Positions 25,632 to 34,610 of a DNA stretch of 64,000 nucleotides are shown here, one piece after another; the first letter of the stretch is position 1; every line of letters starts with the position of its first letter. The stretch spans positions 248,001 through 312,000 of the forward strand of contig NZ_JAFMYU010000004.1 of assembly GCF_017353255.1 (NCBI RefSeq). Reading direction: 5' to 3'. This DNA comes from Fibrella aquatilis (lineage in GTDB: Bacteria > Bacteroidota > Bacteroidia > Cytophagales > Spirosomataceae). Both the position numbers and the translations under genes were made by a program. Below the pieces are notes generated by a model. That model had not been told where the DNA came from and made no database searches. It saw only the letters and a program-made list of their open reading frames with translations.

Positions 25632-26438
25632 ATGAAAAACTTTTCGCTTTTCGGTTGGCTTCTATTGCTTACCATTCTCTGCACCGCCATTACCTGCGCT
25701 GACCACCGCGACCAACCTGCCTTACGCTACCGGCTCAAGACGGTAGCGCACACCTACCCCCTTCCAGATCCGTACACGCCGTATACGCGTGAATTCACAT
25801 TGATATATAATGCCAAGGGTCAGCTAGAATCGTATATCCGACCTGGCAACAGGCAATATTCACCAGTTTATGAAAATGGGCGCATCAGCTCCGTAACTAT
25901 TAAAGTAGACGATTTTGTTTTTCATACGACAAGGTACAAGTATGATGCTCAAGGTCGGGTCAGCAGTATTACTCTGTACGTTGATAAAATCAAGACTAAA
26001 AGCGAAGATAAAGTAGTGTCCATATACAACTATGAGGGCAATAATACTTTGCCCTCATCACAGACAGTAACCCGCTTTGAAAACATGATAAGCATTGGTA
26101 GTAGAACAGAAACCTACGCGTTTGCAGGCGGCAATGCTACCACTATCAATGGTACTTCCTATTCCTACGACAACACACCTAACCCATACCGGGGCTTGTT
26201 GGGATTCAGCATTTACTACTCACTGTCGAATGATTATGAGAGTCCTAGTGATGGCACAGCAAATGCCTTAAACCGACCTTTTAATATCGGTGAGGCCTTT
26301 GCAGACCAATCTGTAAAGGTGTTTAATCAGAACAATCGCACTACCGGCGCCCAACTGACGTATAACAGCAACGGCCTTGTGTCGAAGATTGCCTACGATA
26401 ACGGGAACATCGAAGAATTCACCTACGAAACGTATTAA
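25632..26438 (+). CDS. Putative lipoprotein with YD-repeat-like strands
   Basis: A 268-residue protein with a hydrophobic start ending at Cys22 (TAITC), consistent with a lipoprotein. The mature part is beta-rich and contains segments like YNAKGQLESYIR and YDAQGRVSSITLY, which resemble RHS/YD or DUF4595-type repeats seen in Bacteroidota surface proteins. Base composition is clearly more AT-rich than its neighbours, as is the 160-base leader before it. It is bracketed by two nearly identical terminators (25435 and 26455). Function unknown. Confidence 0.65.
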   Translation: MKNFSLFGWLLLLTILCTAITCADHRDQPALRYRLKTVAHTYPLPDPYTPYTREFTLIYNAKGQLESYIRPGNRQYSPVYENGRISSVTIKVDDFVFHTTRYKYDAQGRVSSITLYVDKIKTKSEDKVVSIYNYEGNNTLPSSQTVTRFENMISIGSRTETYAFAGGNATTINGTSYSYDNTPNPYRGLLGFSIYYSLSNDYESPSDGTANALNRPFNIGEAFADQSVKVFNQNNRTTGAQLTYNSNGLVSKIAYDNGNIEEFTYETY

Positions 26439-26454
26439 TTTCGTTACGGAACCT

Positions 26455-26494
26455 ACGAAAAATGCCCCTGACACGTGTCAGGGGCATTTTTCGT
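26455..26494. terminator. Perfect 40-base palindromic terminator
   Basis: ACGAAAAATGCCCCTGACAC (26455-26474) is followed immediately by its exact complement. It ends the lipoprotein gene and the convergent S9 peptidase gene (stop at 26500). The core CCCCTGACACG-Y-GTCAGGGG is shared with 25435-25470, with one base different. Confidence 0.93.
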
Positions 26495-26499
26495 GCTTG

Positions 26500-28800
26500 C
26501 TATTTCACTCGGGCATTAGGTGCGGGGTCGCCGACAAAGCGCTCGAAGAACTCCCAGATGCGGAGCAGGCGGTCTATGCGTTGCCGCACGTTACCCGACC
26601 GGCTTAGCTCGTGGGTAGCTCCGGGCATACGGACATATTCGACGGGGCGGTTCAGGATTTTCAGGCTCTTATACATCATCTCCGACTGAATGATGCCCGT
26701 GCGGAGGTCGTTTTCGCCGTGCTTGATGAGCAGCGGCGTTTTAATGTTTTGCACAAAACTGTAGGGCGAATTGGCATCTAGAATGGCTTTAGCACCCGCA
26801 TCCCAGGGATAGCCGAAGTAGTTGGGCACCAGGTTATATGCGTTGCCTTCGCCCATGAACGTGGTGAGGTCGTAAACGCCCCGCTGGGCAAAAGCGGCCT
26901 TGAACCGGTTGTCGTGCGCTACAATCCAGGCTGTCAGGTAACCCGCATACGACCCACCCGTGATCACCTGCCGGGTGGTGTCGACCCAGGCTTCGCGGGC
27001 GGCGGCGGTGGCAGCGGCCAGTACGTCTTCGGCGGGGCCGGTACCCCAGTCGCGGACGTTGGCTCGTTGAAACGCCTGCCCATACCCACCCGACCCGCGC
27101 GGATTAGCGTAGACCACGCCGTAGCCCTGGGCGCAGAGGTACTGCAATTCGTGCCACATCGAGACCTCACCCGGCCCCCACATGGCCGTAGGGCCGCCAT
27201 GCATATTGAGCACCAGCGGGTAGGTTTTCCCAGCCTGCAACCCGGCGGGTTTCATGATCCAGTAGTCGATGGCCTGCCCTTTCGAGTTCGTATAAACACG
27301 CTTTTCGGGGTAACTGAGCACTTTTCCGGTTAGCCAGCCTGCGTTGGGTTGCTCCAGCACCTGCGCATTCTTTCCCGAAACAGCCGCCATTTCCAGCGCC
27401 GACGGGTCAGCTACCGCCGTAGTGGCATACACCAGCCAGTTTTGGTCGGCGGCGAAAGCCGTAATGCCCCGCTCCGGCGCGGTTAGCTTATCAATAGTGC
27501 CAGTTGTTGGGTTGAGGCGGTATAAGGGGACGTCGCCGTTGGTGGGGGCGGTGAAATAAAGGCCTTCGTCGTTCGGGGTAGTGGTTTTGGCACCCCGGCG
27601 TTGCTGACCAGCAGTGGCCACGGTAGCCCAGGCCATGCCACCCGCTGCCCGGTCGAAGGCCACCTGTTTTGGGTTGGTGGCGGTGGTTCCGTTGAGCGTG
27701 GCTAGACCCAGTTGGGCAAAACCCACGTCGCGCGATTGCCCCACGCTGTAGGCCAGCCACGCGCCCGATGGCGAAGGCGTGGGGTTGCCAAATGACTTAC
27801 CTGCCTCGCTCAGCACCGGCGTGGTCGTGCCCGACCCGTCGGCGGAAATGGCCACAATGGCACTGTCATATTCCCGGTCGGGGTGCTGGGCGGGGTCGCG
27901 GTCGGTAACGGCCAGAATGGTTTGGCCGTTGGGCAACCAGACCGGCGCCAGGTACGACGCAAAGCCCCGCGTGAGGGGCCGTGGCGTGGCTCCCTCGCGC
28001 ACGTCGATCACGTAGACGTGCTGGAACGACAGCATTGGCTCGGTGGTGGCTTCGCCCTGGAAATTCATTCGGGTGATGACCTTGGCCTTCTTGTCGGTCT
28101 CGTCTTTGGTCAGATACGCCCGCACTTCGGCCAGTGACCCGTCGGGGTTGGGTTTGGCAGTACTACCCGTTAGCGCCGACAGCGACAGCCCCGGTTTTTC
28201 AATAGACCATAGCGGCCCGCGCTTGCCCGGATTAAGGAGCGTGTCGGCCTGGAGTTCGGCGAAGGTGACGTTGGCGGTGAACAGCAGCCGCTTGCCATCG
28301 GGCGAAAAAACGGGGTTAGTGGCCCCGTAGGGCACATTGGTGAGCGCATAGGCCTCACCACCCGCCAGGGGCATAATGAAAATCTGGGGCTTGCCTTTCA
28401 CGTTGCGCACAAAGGCAATCTGCTGACTGGTGGCAGTGCCATTGGCTGATTTAGCAGGTTGCCAAACGGGTTGCCGGGCGCTTTCGGTACCCCGCGTGAG
28501 CGCTACCGCGCTGTTGGGTGTGAGGCCGCTGAGGTAGATGTGGGTGCGGTAGTCGAACTCGTCGGGGGCATCGGGCTGAGGCTCGGTGGTGGTGAGCGTA
28601 TAGAGTGCCCGGCTGCTGCCGTCGGGGGCCAGTTGGATGCCACCCACCTGCTTAATCCGGGTCAAGTCGGTAACGAGCACCTTGGCCGTTTTGACACTCA
28701 GGGGGCGGGCTGTTGATGACGATTGGGGCGGTGTTTGCGCCAGGGCCAGTTGACCACCAAACAGGCCCAACAGCAGCCACAAAGATAGATTTCGGTTCAT
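26500..28800 (-). CDS. S9 family prolyl oligopeptidase-like peptidase
   Basis: A 766-residue exported serine peptidase. A signal peptide (1-21, cleavage ALA-Q) is followed by a beta-propeller region with TolB-like repeats (VFSPDGKRLLFTANV; PSPSGAWLAYSVG) and a C-terminal alpha/beta hydrolase from about residue 530. The catalytic triad is visible: Ser near 615 in GGSYAGYLTAW, Asp near 697 in HGENDLRTG and His near 729 in PGATHEL. It is expected in the periplasm, cleaving peptides or dipeptides, possibly acylaminoacyl- or dipeptidyl-peptidase-like. Single gene unit. Confidence 0.93.
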   Translation of the reverse strand: MNRNLSLWLLLGLFGGQLALAQTPPQSSSTARPLSVKTAKVLVTDLTRIKQVGGIQLAPDGSSRALYTLTTTEPQPDAPDEFDYRTHIYLSGLTPNSAVALTRGTESARQPVWQPAKSANGTATSQQIAFVRNVKGKPQIFIMPLAGGEAYALTNVPYGATNPVFSPDGKRLLFTANVTFAELQADTLLNPGKRGPLWSIEKPGLSLSALTGSTAKPNPDGSLAEVRAYLTKDETDKKAKVITRMNFQGEATTEPMLSFQHVYVIDVREGATPRPLTRGFASYLAPVWLPNGQTILAVTDRDPAQHPDREYDSAIVAISADGSGTTTPVLSEAGKSFGNPTPSPSGAWLAYSVGQSRDVGFAQLGLATLNGTTATNPKQVAFDRAAGGMAWATVATAGQQRRGAKTTTPNDEGLYFTAPTNGDVPLYRLNPTTGTIDKLTAPERGITAFAADQNWLVYATTAVADPSALEMAAVSGKNAQVLEQPNAGWLTGKVLSYPEKRVYTNSKGQAIDYWIMKPAGLQAGKTYPLVLNMHGGPTAMWGPGEVSMWHELQYLCAQGYGVVYANPRGSGGYGQAFQRANVRDWGTGPAEDVLAAATAAAREAWVDTTRQVITGGSYAGYLTAWIVAHDNRFKAAFAQRGVYDLTTFMGEGNAYNLVPNYFGYPWDAGAKAILDANSPYSFVQNIKTPLLIKHGENDLRTGIIQSEMMYKSLKILNRPVEYVRMPGATHELSRSGNVRQRIDRLLRIWEFFERFVGDPAPNARVK

Positions 28801-29028
28801 AGCTGCAAGATACAGTCCATGCCCTTGCCAGAATTAGTAGCCCAAGTCTATGGGAAAATTATCTATTCACCTCAGGTTTAGTCCCTTTCATCGCCGAATG
28901 GGTTATCTGCTGCAACAGAAAGGCCTTTCGTCACGTAACAGACAAGGCAATGGCACTATACCGTACAGCCGTTGTACTGCGCTGCCTACCCAGCTTCATA
29001 CTGATTTACAACCGGTTACCAACAAGCA

Positions 29029-30483
29029 ATGAAGACGAATTTTTTCTACCGCAACCTGCTGTTGCTGAGCCTCTTGCTGGCACTGCTGGCCATTGATGCC
29101 TGCAAAACCACCACCGACCCCGTAGTTACCTCAGGGGCTTCTATCTCGACTATCGCCTGTGCGTCAGCCACGTTTTCGACCACGGCGGTGAGCGGTGCTA
29201 CCTACACCGGCACAGCCACGGTACCCTACACGGGCGGCAACGGCGTAGCCTACGGTGCAGGCACGGCGGTTGGCTCAACGGGGGTAACCGGGCTGAACGC
29301 TATACTTCAGGCGGGTACGCTGGCTAGTGGCGCGGGCAACCTGACCTACAGTATCAACGGTACGCCTTCAAGCAGTGGTATTGCCGCTTTTGCGCTGAGC
29401 TTCGGCGGACAAACCTGTACCCTCTCGCTGGCCGTGGGCGGAACGAGTTCTGGCACGGTCACAGCCAACTCGTCGGCCGTAACGACGGCCCTTTCGGTCA
29501 CGGCATCAGCCAATGCCACCTGTAATGCCCAGACTGGGCTGGCTAAAGTAGTTTGTCTGACGGAGGCCTTCAAAGCCACCCTGACCGCCACCCAACTGGC
29601 CACCACCCAGTTAACCTATAGCAAGGCCAACGCCCAGAAATGGTCGAACCTGCCCGCGTCACTCTCCAGCCGGATCGGTATTAGCTTAGGATCGCTCAAC
29701 AGCACCCAGCTTGCCGCTTTCCGCGATCTGATGGTGGCCGTTTTAACCACAGGTGGCCTTGACGAAGGCTATGACGAAATGCTCGGCAACATGGTGGCCG
29801 ACGATTACCTGGCCACGATTGGCGGCGGGTCGGGCTACGGCGCGGCCAATTTTTATATCGCTGTTTTGGGTACACCGAGCACTACGGGGTTATGGTCTAT
29901 TCTGTTTACAGGCCACCACTACACTCAGCCGTTTACCTTCAACGCGGGGGCCGTTACGGGGGTTACGCCAGCGTTTCGGGCTGTGGAGCCAGCCGCAGTC
30001 GTGACGGGTGCCAACCGCAGCTACCAGCCCATTGAACAGGAACGTGCCGCCTTCGCGGCTATGCTCACGGGCCTAAGCAGCACGGAACAAACTACGGCCA
30101 AGCTCTCATCTACGTTTAGCGATGTGGTGTTGGGGCCTGGCAAAGACGGGCAGTTTCCCGCCATTAAAGCAGGCCTGCGAGTAGGTGATCTGAGCGCCGC
30201 TAAACAGGCACTGGTGCTGAATGCGATCAAGCTCTATGTCAGCGACTTAGATGCCAATACAGCTACCGCTAGTACCATTCTCGCCAAATACACGTCGGAC
30301 CTGGCCAACACCTACATCGCTTATTCGGGCACTACGGCGGTGGCTTCGCAAAACGACTACGTGCGCATTGACGGGCCGGGCGTCTGGATCGAATTCTCGT
30401 ATCAGGGCGGGGTTATCGTTCGCAACACACCCCACCCCCACTCCGTCTGGCGCGACCATACCGGTGATTATGGGGGGAACTAG
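29029..30483 (+). CDS. DUF3500 lipoprotein
   Basis: A 484-residue secreted protein: lipoprotein-type signal ending at Cys25 (AIDAC), a Ser/Thr/Gly-rich beta domain (about 30-160) with the VTGLNAILQAGTLASGAGN and GGQTCTLSLAVG pattern found in some Bacteroidota surface proteins, and a DUF3500 domain (about 180-480) ending in GGVIVRNTPHPHSVWRDHTGDYGG. DUF3500 has no settled function. The stop codon is 9 bases before the next frame and directly precedes a 29-base inverted-repeat arm. A candidate partner is the HupE-like protein downstream. Confidence 0.8.
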   Translation: MKTNFFYRNLLLLSLLLALLAIDACKTTTDPVVTSGASISTIACASATFSTTAVSGATYTGTATVPYTGGNGVAYGAGTAVGSTGVTGLNAILQAGTLASGAGNLTYSINGTPSSSGIAAFALSFGGQTCTLSLAVGGTSSGTVTANSSAVTTALSVTASANATCNAQTGLAKVVCLTEAFKATLTATQLATTQLTYSKANAQKWSNLPASLSSRIGISLGSLNSTQLAAFRDLMVAVLTTGGLDEGYDEMLGNMVADDYLATIGGGSGYGAANFYIAVLGTPSTTGLWSILFTGHHYTQPFTFNAGAVTGVTPAFRAVEPAAVVTGANRSYQPIEQERAAFAAMLTGLSSTEQTTAKLSSTFSDVVLGPGKDGQFPAIKAGLRVGDLSAAKQALVLNAIKLYVSDLDANTATASTILAKYTSDLANTYIAYSGTTAVASQNDYVRIDGPGVWIEFSYQGGVIVRNTPHPHSVWRDHTGDYGGN

Positions 30484-30484
30484 G

Positions 30485-30653
30485 AATGTACAATGAATAA
30501 TGAACAATGTACAATGAATGGTCAGTTTGCCGATGTGGTACAATGGTTTTGCCGGAGAACCATAGGGAGGTTGAGGCGCTGGCCCTCACTATTCCGCATC
30601 AGCAGATTAGCGGTGGCTGCTCGTTGTACATTGTTCATTATACATTGTACATT
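30485..30653. repeat. Inverted repeat with 29-base arms around a coding leader
   Basis: Arms 30485-30513 and 30625-30653 match over 29 bases with one mismatch, built of AATGAAC/AATGTAC heptads. The 111-base loop includes a smaller stem (TGGTT-TTGCCGG-AGAACCA-like). The right arm lies inside the open frame of the HupE/UreJ-like gene. Confidence 0.9.
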
Positions 30654-31929
30654 AATTCCGCAAGCCACCGCCCACCCCATGCCCAATTCGGTGGTGCTGC
30701 TGAACGTACATGCTGACCGAATTGATGCAGAGGTGCAGATTCCGCTGAGCGAGTTGCAGGCGGCGTTTGGCTACGCGGTCAATGATTCGTCGGCAGGGCT
30801 GGTGGACCGGCTGGGTTCGCAACTGCGCAGTTACCTGGCTAAGCACATCCGCCCTCAGACACCCGATGGACGCTATTGGGTCGTGAATGTGGGTGCGCTG
30901 GGCGTACAGGAAACCCAAAACGCGATCAACGGCCCTTACCGTGAATTGACGGCACAGATCAGGCTAATTCCCCCACCCGGTGCCGACATTCGGCGGTTTA
31001 CGTTTTACTACGACGTGGTGCTGCATCAGGTGGTGACGCACAAAATTCTGGTGTCTGTGCGGCAGGACTGGGCGCGGGGCCTGCTACCCGAATCGGGGGC
31101 CGACGCCCCTCTAGATCAAGTAGGTGCCATTGAACTGGATATTGTCAATAACCGAATCCTGCCGCTGTCGGTCAACTTGGCCACGGGCAGCGTCTGGACG
31201 GGGTTTGTGAGCATGGTCAGGCTGGGCATGAATCACATTGCCGAAGGCACCGATCACCTGCTGTTTTTACTGGTGTTGCTACTACCCGCGCCGCTGCTGG
31301 TGCAGCGCAAAACGGGCCGAAGGGCCAGTTGGGGCCGTTTTGGGGGTGTTCGCTACAGTCTGCGGCGGTTACTGCTGATTATCACGGCCTTCACGCTGGG
31401 ACACTCGCTGACCCTGCTGGCCGGGGCAACGGGCTGGGTGCGGTTGCCCGGCCAACCCGTTGAAATGCTTATTGCCGTGTCTATTCTGGTGTCGGCTATT
31501 CACGCCGTTCGGCCCTTATTTCCGGGGCGGGAAGTGTGGGTGGCGGCGGGATTTGGGCTAGTGCATGGGCTGGCCTTTGCCAGTACGCTCGCCAACCTCG
31601 ACCTCGACGGAGGGCGCATGGCCCTGAGCATTCTGGGTTTCAACGTAGGCATCGAACTCATGCAACTCATTGTGATTGCCCTCACTATGCCGTGGCTGAT
31701 TTTACTAAGTCTGGGAACGTTCTACAGCACAGTGCGGGTAACAGGAGCCATTTTGGCGGGCATTGCTGCGCTGGCCTGGCTCACCGAACGCGCCACCGGA
31801 CAACCCAATCCGTTGACGGTGCTGGTGGCCAGCCTAACCCAGTTTGCCCCCTGGTTGCTGGGGGCACTGGCGTTGCTGGCATTGGTAAGCTGGTGGCTAC
31901 CTGTAATCAGAAAACCGTCATCGCTCTAG
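30493..31929 (+). CDS. HupE/UreJ-like membrane protein
   Basis: A protein with a beta-rich periplasmic N-terminal domain (about 130 residues after HPMPNSVVLL) and about seven C-terminal transmembrane helices bearing HupE/UreJ motifs: MNHIAEGTDHLLFLLVLLLP, FTLGHSLTLL and FGLVHGLAFASTL. HupE proteins are linked to nickel or cobalt uptake, but the subgroup here is uncharacterised. The start is uncertain: the frame opens at 30493 inside a repeat arm, and the hydrophobic signal core CTLFIIHCTLIPQATA comes from the other arm. A start at TTG (LRRWPSLF) or GTG (VAARCTLF) is equally possible; mature sequence should begin near His at 30673. Confidence 0.8.
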   Translation: MNNEQCTMNGQFADVVQWFCRRTIGRLRRWPSLFRISRLAVAARCTLFIIHCTLIPQATAHPMPNSVVLLNVHADRIDAEVQIPLSELQAAFGYAVNDSSAGLVDRLGSQLRSYLAKHIRPQTPDGRYWVVNVGALGVQETQNAINGPYRELTAQIRLIPPPGADIRRFTFYYDVVLHQVVTHKILVSVRQDWARGLLPESGADAPLDQVGAIELDIVNNRILPLSVNLATGSVWTGFVSMVRLGMNHIAEGTDHLLFLLVLLLPAPLLVQRKTGRRASWGRFGGVRYSLRRLLLIITAFTLGHSLTLLAGATGWVRLPGQPVEMLIAVSILVSAIHAVRPLFPGREVWVAAGFGLVHGLAFASTLANLDLDGGRMALSILGFNVGIELMQLIVIALTMPWLILLSLGTFYSTVRVTGAILAGIAALAWLTERATGQPNPLTVLVASLTQFAPWLLGALALLALVSWWLPVIRKPSSL

Positions 31930-31960
31930 CCCAATCTGGCCCGGAAGCAACGCACCAACC

Positions 31961-32158
31961 TTAGTCGTTGATCGACTTATCAATCGTGTTCTTGATGTCG
32001 CCAGTAGCGTCTTTGAATTTGCGGATGCCTTTGCCCAGTCCGCGGGCGAGGTCGGGGAGTTGCTTGGCTCCAAAAAAGAGCAGCAATACGCCTACAATGA
32101 GTACAACTTCAGAAGCGCCTAGTCCGAGCATGGTTTGTCGAGCACCACCTTGACTCAT
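31961..32158 (-). CDS. tatA: Twin-arginine translocase subunit TatA
   Basis: A 65-residue TatA/E protein: one transmembrane helix (SEVVLIVGVLLLFF), the hinge FGAKQLPDLARGLGKG and an amphipathic helix GIRKFKDATGD with a short charged tail. It forms the pore for folded proteins carrying twin-arginine signals. The ATG at 32158 has a GAGGG stretch just upstream and lies 6 bases after the TonB receptor stop; the ATG at 32131 (MLGLGASE) gives the more typical N-terminus, so either may be used. tatC is not in the window. Cotranscription with the receptor is likely. Confidence 0.9.
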   Translation of the reverse strand: MSQGGARQTMLGLGASEVVLIVGVLLLFFGAKQLPDLARGLGKGIRKFKDATGDIKNTIDKSIND

Positions 32159-32164
32159 TATCCC

Positions 32165-34405
32165 TCAAAAGCTCAGCAAAACAGCCAGCCACGCGCTCCG
32201 GCCAACGCCATCTACGCCAGAGCCATGGGTGCGGTAGGCTTCGTTGGTCAGGTTGTGCAGTTCGGCACTTAGGGTCATCTGCTGCTGGAAGCGATACCCC
32301 GCGCTGATGTTGATAATCTGCCAAGCGGGTGTGCCTCCCTTTTGGATCCGGTTATCGTCTTTATCGCCCTGCGCCAGCCGGGCTTGCGCCCTGGCATAGA
32401 GCAACTCGGCCCGTGCCCAAATGGATGTAGCCGGTTGGTAGCTGATGCCCACGCGGCCGTTTAGCGGGGGAATGCGGCGGAAAGGTTCATTCGCCGTTAT
32501 ATTCTGCCCATACGTGTATGTCAGGCTGCCATACACCAGCCACTTGCGAACAACTTCAATTTCGGCTTCGGCTTCGATACCCTGGATAAACGACTCTGAA
32601 CTGTTTTGTTTCAGATACACCGGATAGCCCTGAATGGAATCCCGGCCAACACGGACCCGCGTGATAAAGTCCGTCAGGCGGTTGTGATACCCCAGCAACG
32701 AAGCCGATATACGGCCAGTACGGACTTTAATGCCCGCTTCGATGGTAATTGACCGTTCCGGTTTAAGGTTACTATTTGGCGTTTCGTAGCGAAAATCGAC
32801 AATGCCGAGCGTCCCCATATCGTCGATGTTTGGAGCACGGAAAGCGGATTGAACCGAGCCTACCAGCCGCACAGCTGGCAACACAGCGTAGGAAAAACCG
32901 GCATTACCTACTAACGCCGACGGGTTGATGGTGGCTTCACCAACGGTTTGCTCAGGAATGGTAATCGTGTAGCCGTTATAGCGTGCGCCACCGGTTAATG
33001 TCAACTTGTTGAACGTCAGCGTGTGCAGCGAATACACGGCTAAACTGCTCATCGTGGCCTGATCGGGGTATAGCCCACGTCGATTTACGACCACGTTTGT
33101 AACGGTATTTACCTCCCGGCGGGTACTACCCACGCGGTCATGGTAGTAATCCAGGCCGGTCTGAATAGTCCAGTACGTAGTGGGGGCTGAACGGGCGATG
33201 AGCGTCAGGCCTGTTGAGGCGGTGCCGTCCCGTTCAGACACGACCGTTGGGTTTCCATTGCGCTGACTTTGCCGCCCTTCAATTTGGCGTTGCCACGAAC
33301 CCGTAACCTGTACCGATTCGAGCCAGCGCATCCCGTAAAAGCCTTCTAGCCGGGTGTAGGCTAACTGCCGCCGTTGTGGGTCGAACTGATAGAACCGAAA
33401 ATTTTCGAGTTTCACGCGGTGATATAAGGGTACGCTGTCCTGCCGTACGTCCTGATAAGCGAACGTGGCGACATACCGATTCGATACTTGAACACGGGCT
33501 TTCACATCGCCCGATACCTGATTATAGCCCGTTGGCGTTTGCCGCCCCAGCCCTGTACCCGCAATTAAATCGCCAAAGTTCCGGTAAGCGAAACCACCTA
33601 GTACCGCCACTACCCTCGATTGATAACCCAACTCAGCGCGACCGGCGTACTCCATATCTCGCGTCATGGCTTTGCCATATAGCCTACCCGTGAAACCGGC
33701 TTTCTGGCTAAACTGAGGGGAGGTTGTCAGCACATTCACAACACCACCGATAGCATCGCTGCCGTACGCAACGGAACCCGTACTACGGACAACCTCGATT
33801 TGATCCAGACTTTGAGCGTCGATGGTTGTCAGGTACTGATTGGGGCCAGCGCGGAACGTGGCATTATTGAGACGGATACCATCTACCAGCAATAGCGTCT
33901 GCTGACCTGTCAGGCCACGCACAAACGGGGAGCCACCACCATGATTAGTCTTTTGTAAAAACACACCCGTCATGCCGAACAACGCTTCGGGTATCGTCCG
34001 AGATGCCCGCTGCCGTATGTCTTTTTTGGTTAGTACGCTAGTAAATTCGGGCCGCACAAAATCCGGCGTTTCGGCCCGTTGCGTGGTTGTTATGGTTTGT
34101 TCATTGAGTTGAACTACGGCTGGCCTGAGCACAACATCCAGTTCTGACGACTGCGCCGTAACCAAAACGTCGGTTGTACAATAGCCCACTGAGCTGATTA
34201 TCAGGCTGATCGTGGTTTTTGATGGGTTGCGAAACTCGAAGTGACCATTTATATCTGTGGTGGTGCCCAATGCAGATGACTGTAACCGGATATTGGCACC
34301 AGAAAGGGGTTGTTGGGTTTGCTGATCACGAACGGTGCCACTAATGGATTGGCCCGATACTGACGCCGTGAGCCAGCAGAAAAGAAGACAGCAGAGTAGA
34401 CGCAT
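32165..34405 (-). CDS. TonB-dependent outer membrane receptor
   Basis: A 746-residue receptor with signal peptide (1-18, SVS-GQ), a carboxypeptidase regulatory-like domain (ISGTVRDQQTQQPLSGANIRL to about residue 100), a plug domain (about 120-235, with FVRGLTGQQTLLLVDGIRLNNATFR) and a beta-barrel ending in aromatic F (WLAVLLSF), the usual outer-membrane insertion signal. It resembles siderophore, cobalamin or metal receptors with a strongly conserved LLVDGIR plug. Substrate unknown. tatA follows 6 bases downstream. Confidence 0.92.
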   Translation of the reverse strand: MRLLCCLLFCWLTASVSGQSISGTVRDQQTQQPLSGANIRLQSSALGTTTDINGHFEFRNPSKTTISLIISSVGYCTTDVLVTAQSSELDVVLRPAVVQLNEQTITTTQRAETPDFVRPEFTSVLTKKDIRQRASRTIPEALFGMTGVFLQKTNHGGGSPFVRGLTGQQTLLLVDGIRLNNATFRAGPNQYLTTIDAQSLDQIEVVRSTGSVAYGSDAIGGVVNVLTTSPQFSQKAGFTGRLYGKAMTRDMEYAGRAELGYQSRVVAVLGGFAYRNFGDLIAGTGLGRQTPTGYNQVSGDVKARVQVSNRYVATFAYQDVRQDSVPLYHRVKLENFRFYQFDPQRRQLAYTRLEGFYGMRWLESVQVTGSWQRQIEGRQSQRNGNPTVVSERDGTASTGLTLIARSAPTTYWTIQTGLDYYHDRVGSTRREVNTVTNVVVNRRGLYPDQATMSSLAVYSLHTLTFNKLTLTGGARYNGYTITIPEQTVGEATINPSALVGNAGFSYAVLPAVRLVGSVQSAFRAPNIDDMGTLGIVDFRYETPNSNLKPERSITIEAGIKVRTGRISASLLGYHNRLTDFITRVRVGRDSIQGYPVYLKQNSSESFIQGIEAEAEIEVVRKWLVYGSLTYTYGQNITANEPFRRIPPLNGRVGISYQPATSIWARAELLYARAQARLAQGDKDDNRIQKGGTPAWQIINISAGYRFQQQMTLSAELHNLTNEAYRTHGSGVDGVGRSAWLAVLLSF

Positions 34406-34610
34406 GAGTAAATACGGGGTTAAAAACTAAATGTCTCACCTTAAGCCCGTATTGCAGGTCTTCGCTATATTATACTTTAGTTATGTCGTGGTAATAGGAC
34501 TCGACAAACTACCCAGCAACCTATCCACCTAACAAGCTGATCTGAAAAGCGCTACCATTATAAGAGTCGCTTAACTGATCACACACAAGACAGTAAATGG
34601 ACGAGTCTTT

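Noticed and set aside
28850-29032. 60-residue frame between the S9 peptidase and DUF3500 genes
   Set aside because: Basic, no domain, no ribosome-binding or promoter support, and it overlaps the DUF3500 start. More likely leader sequence.
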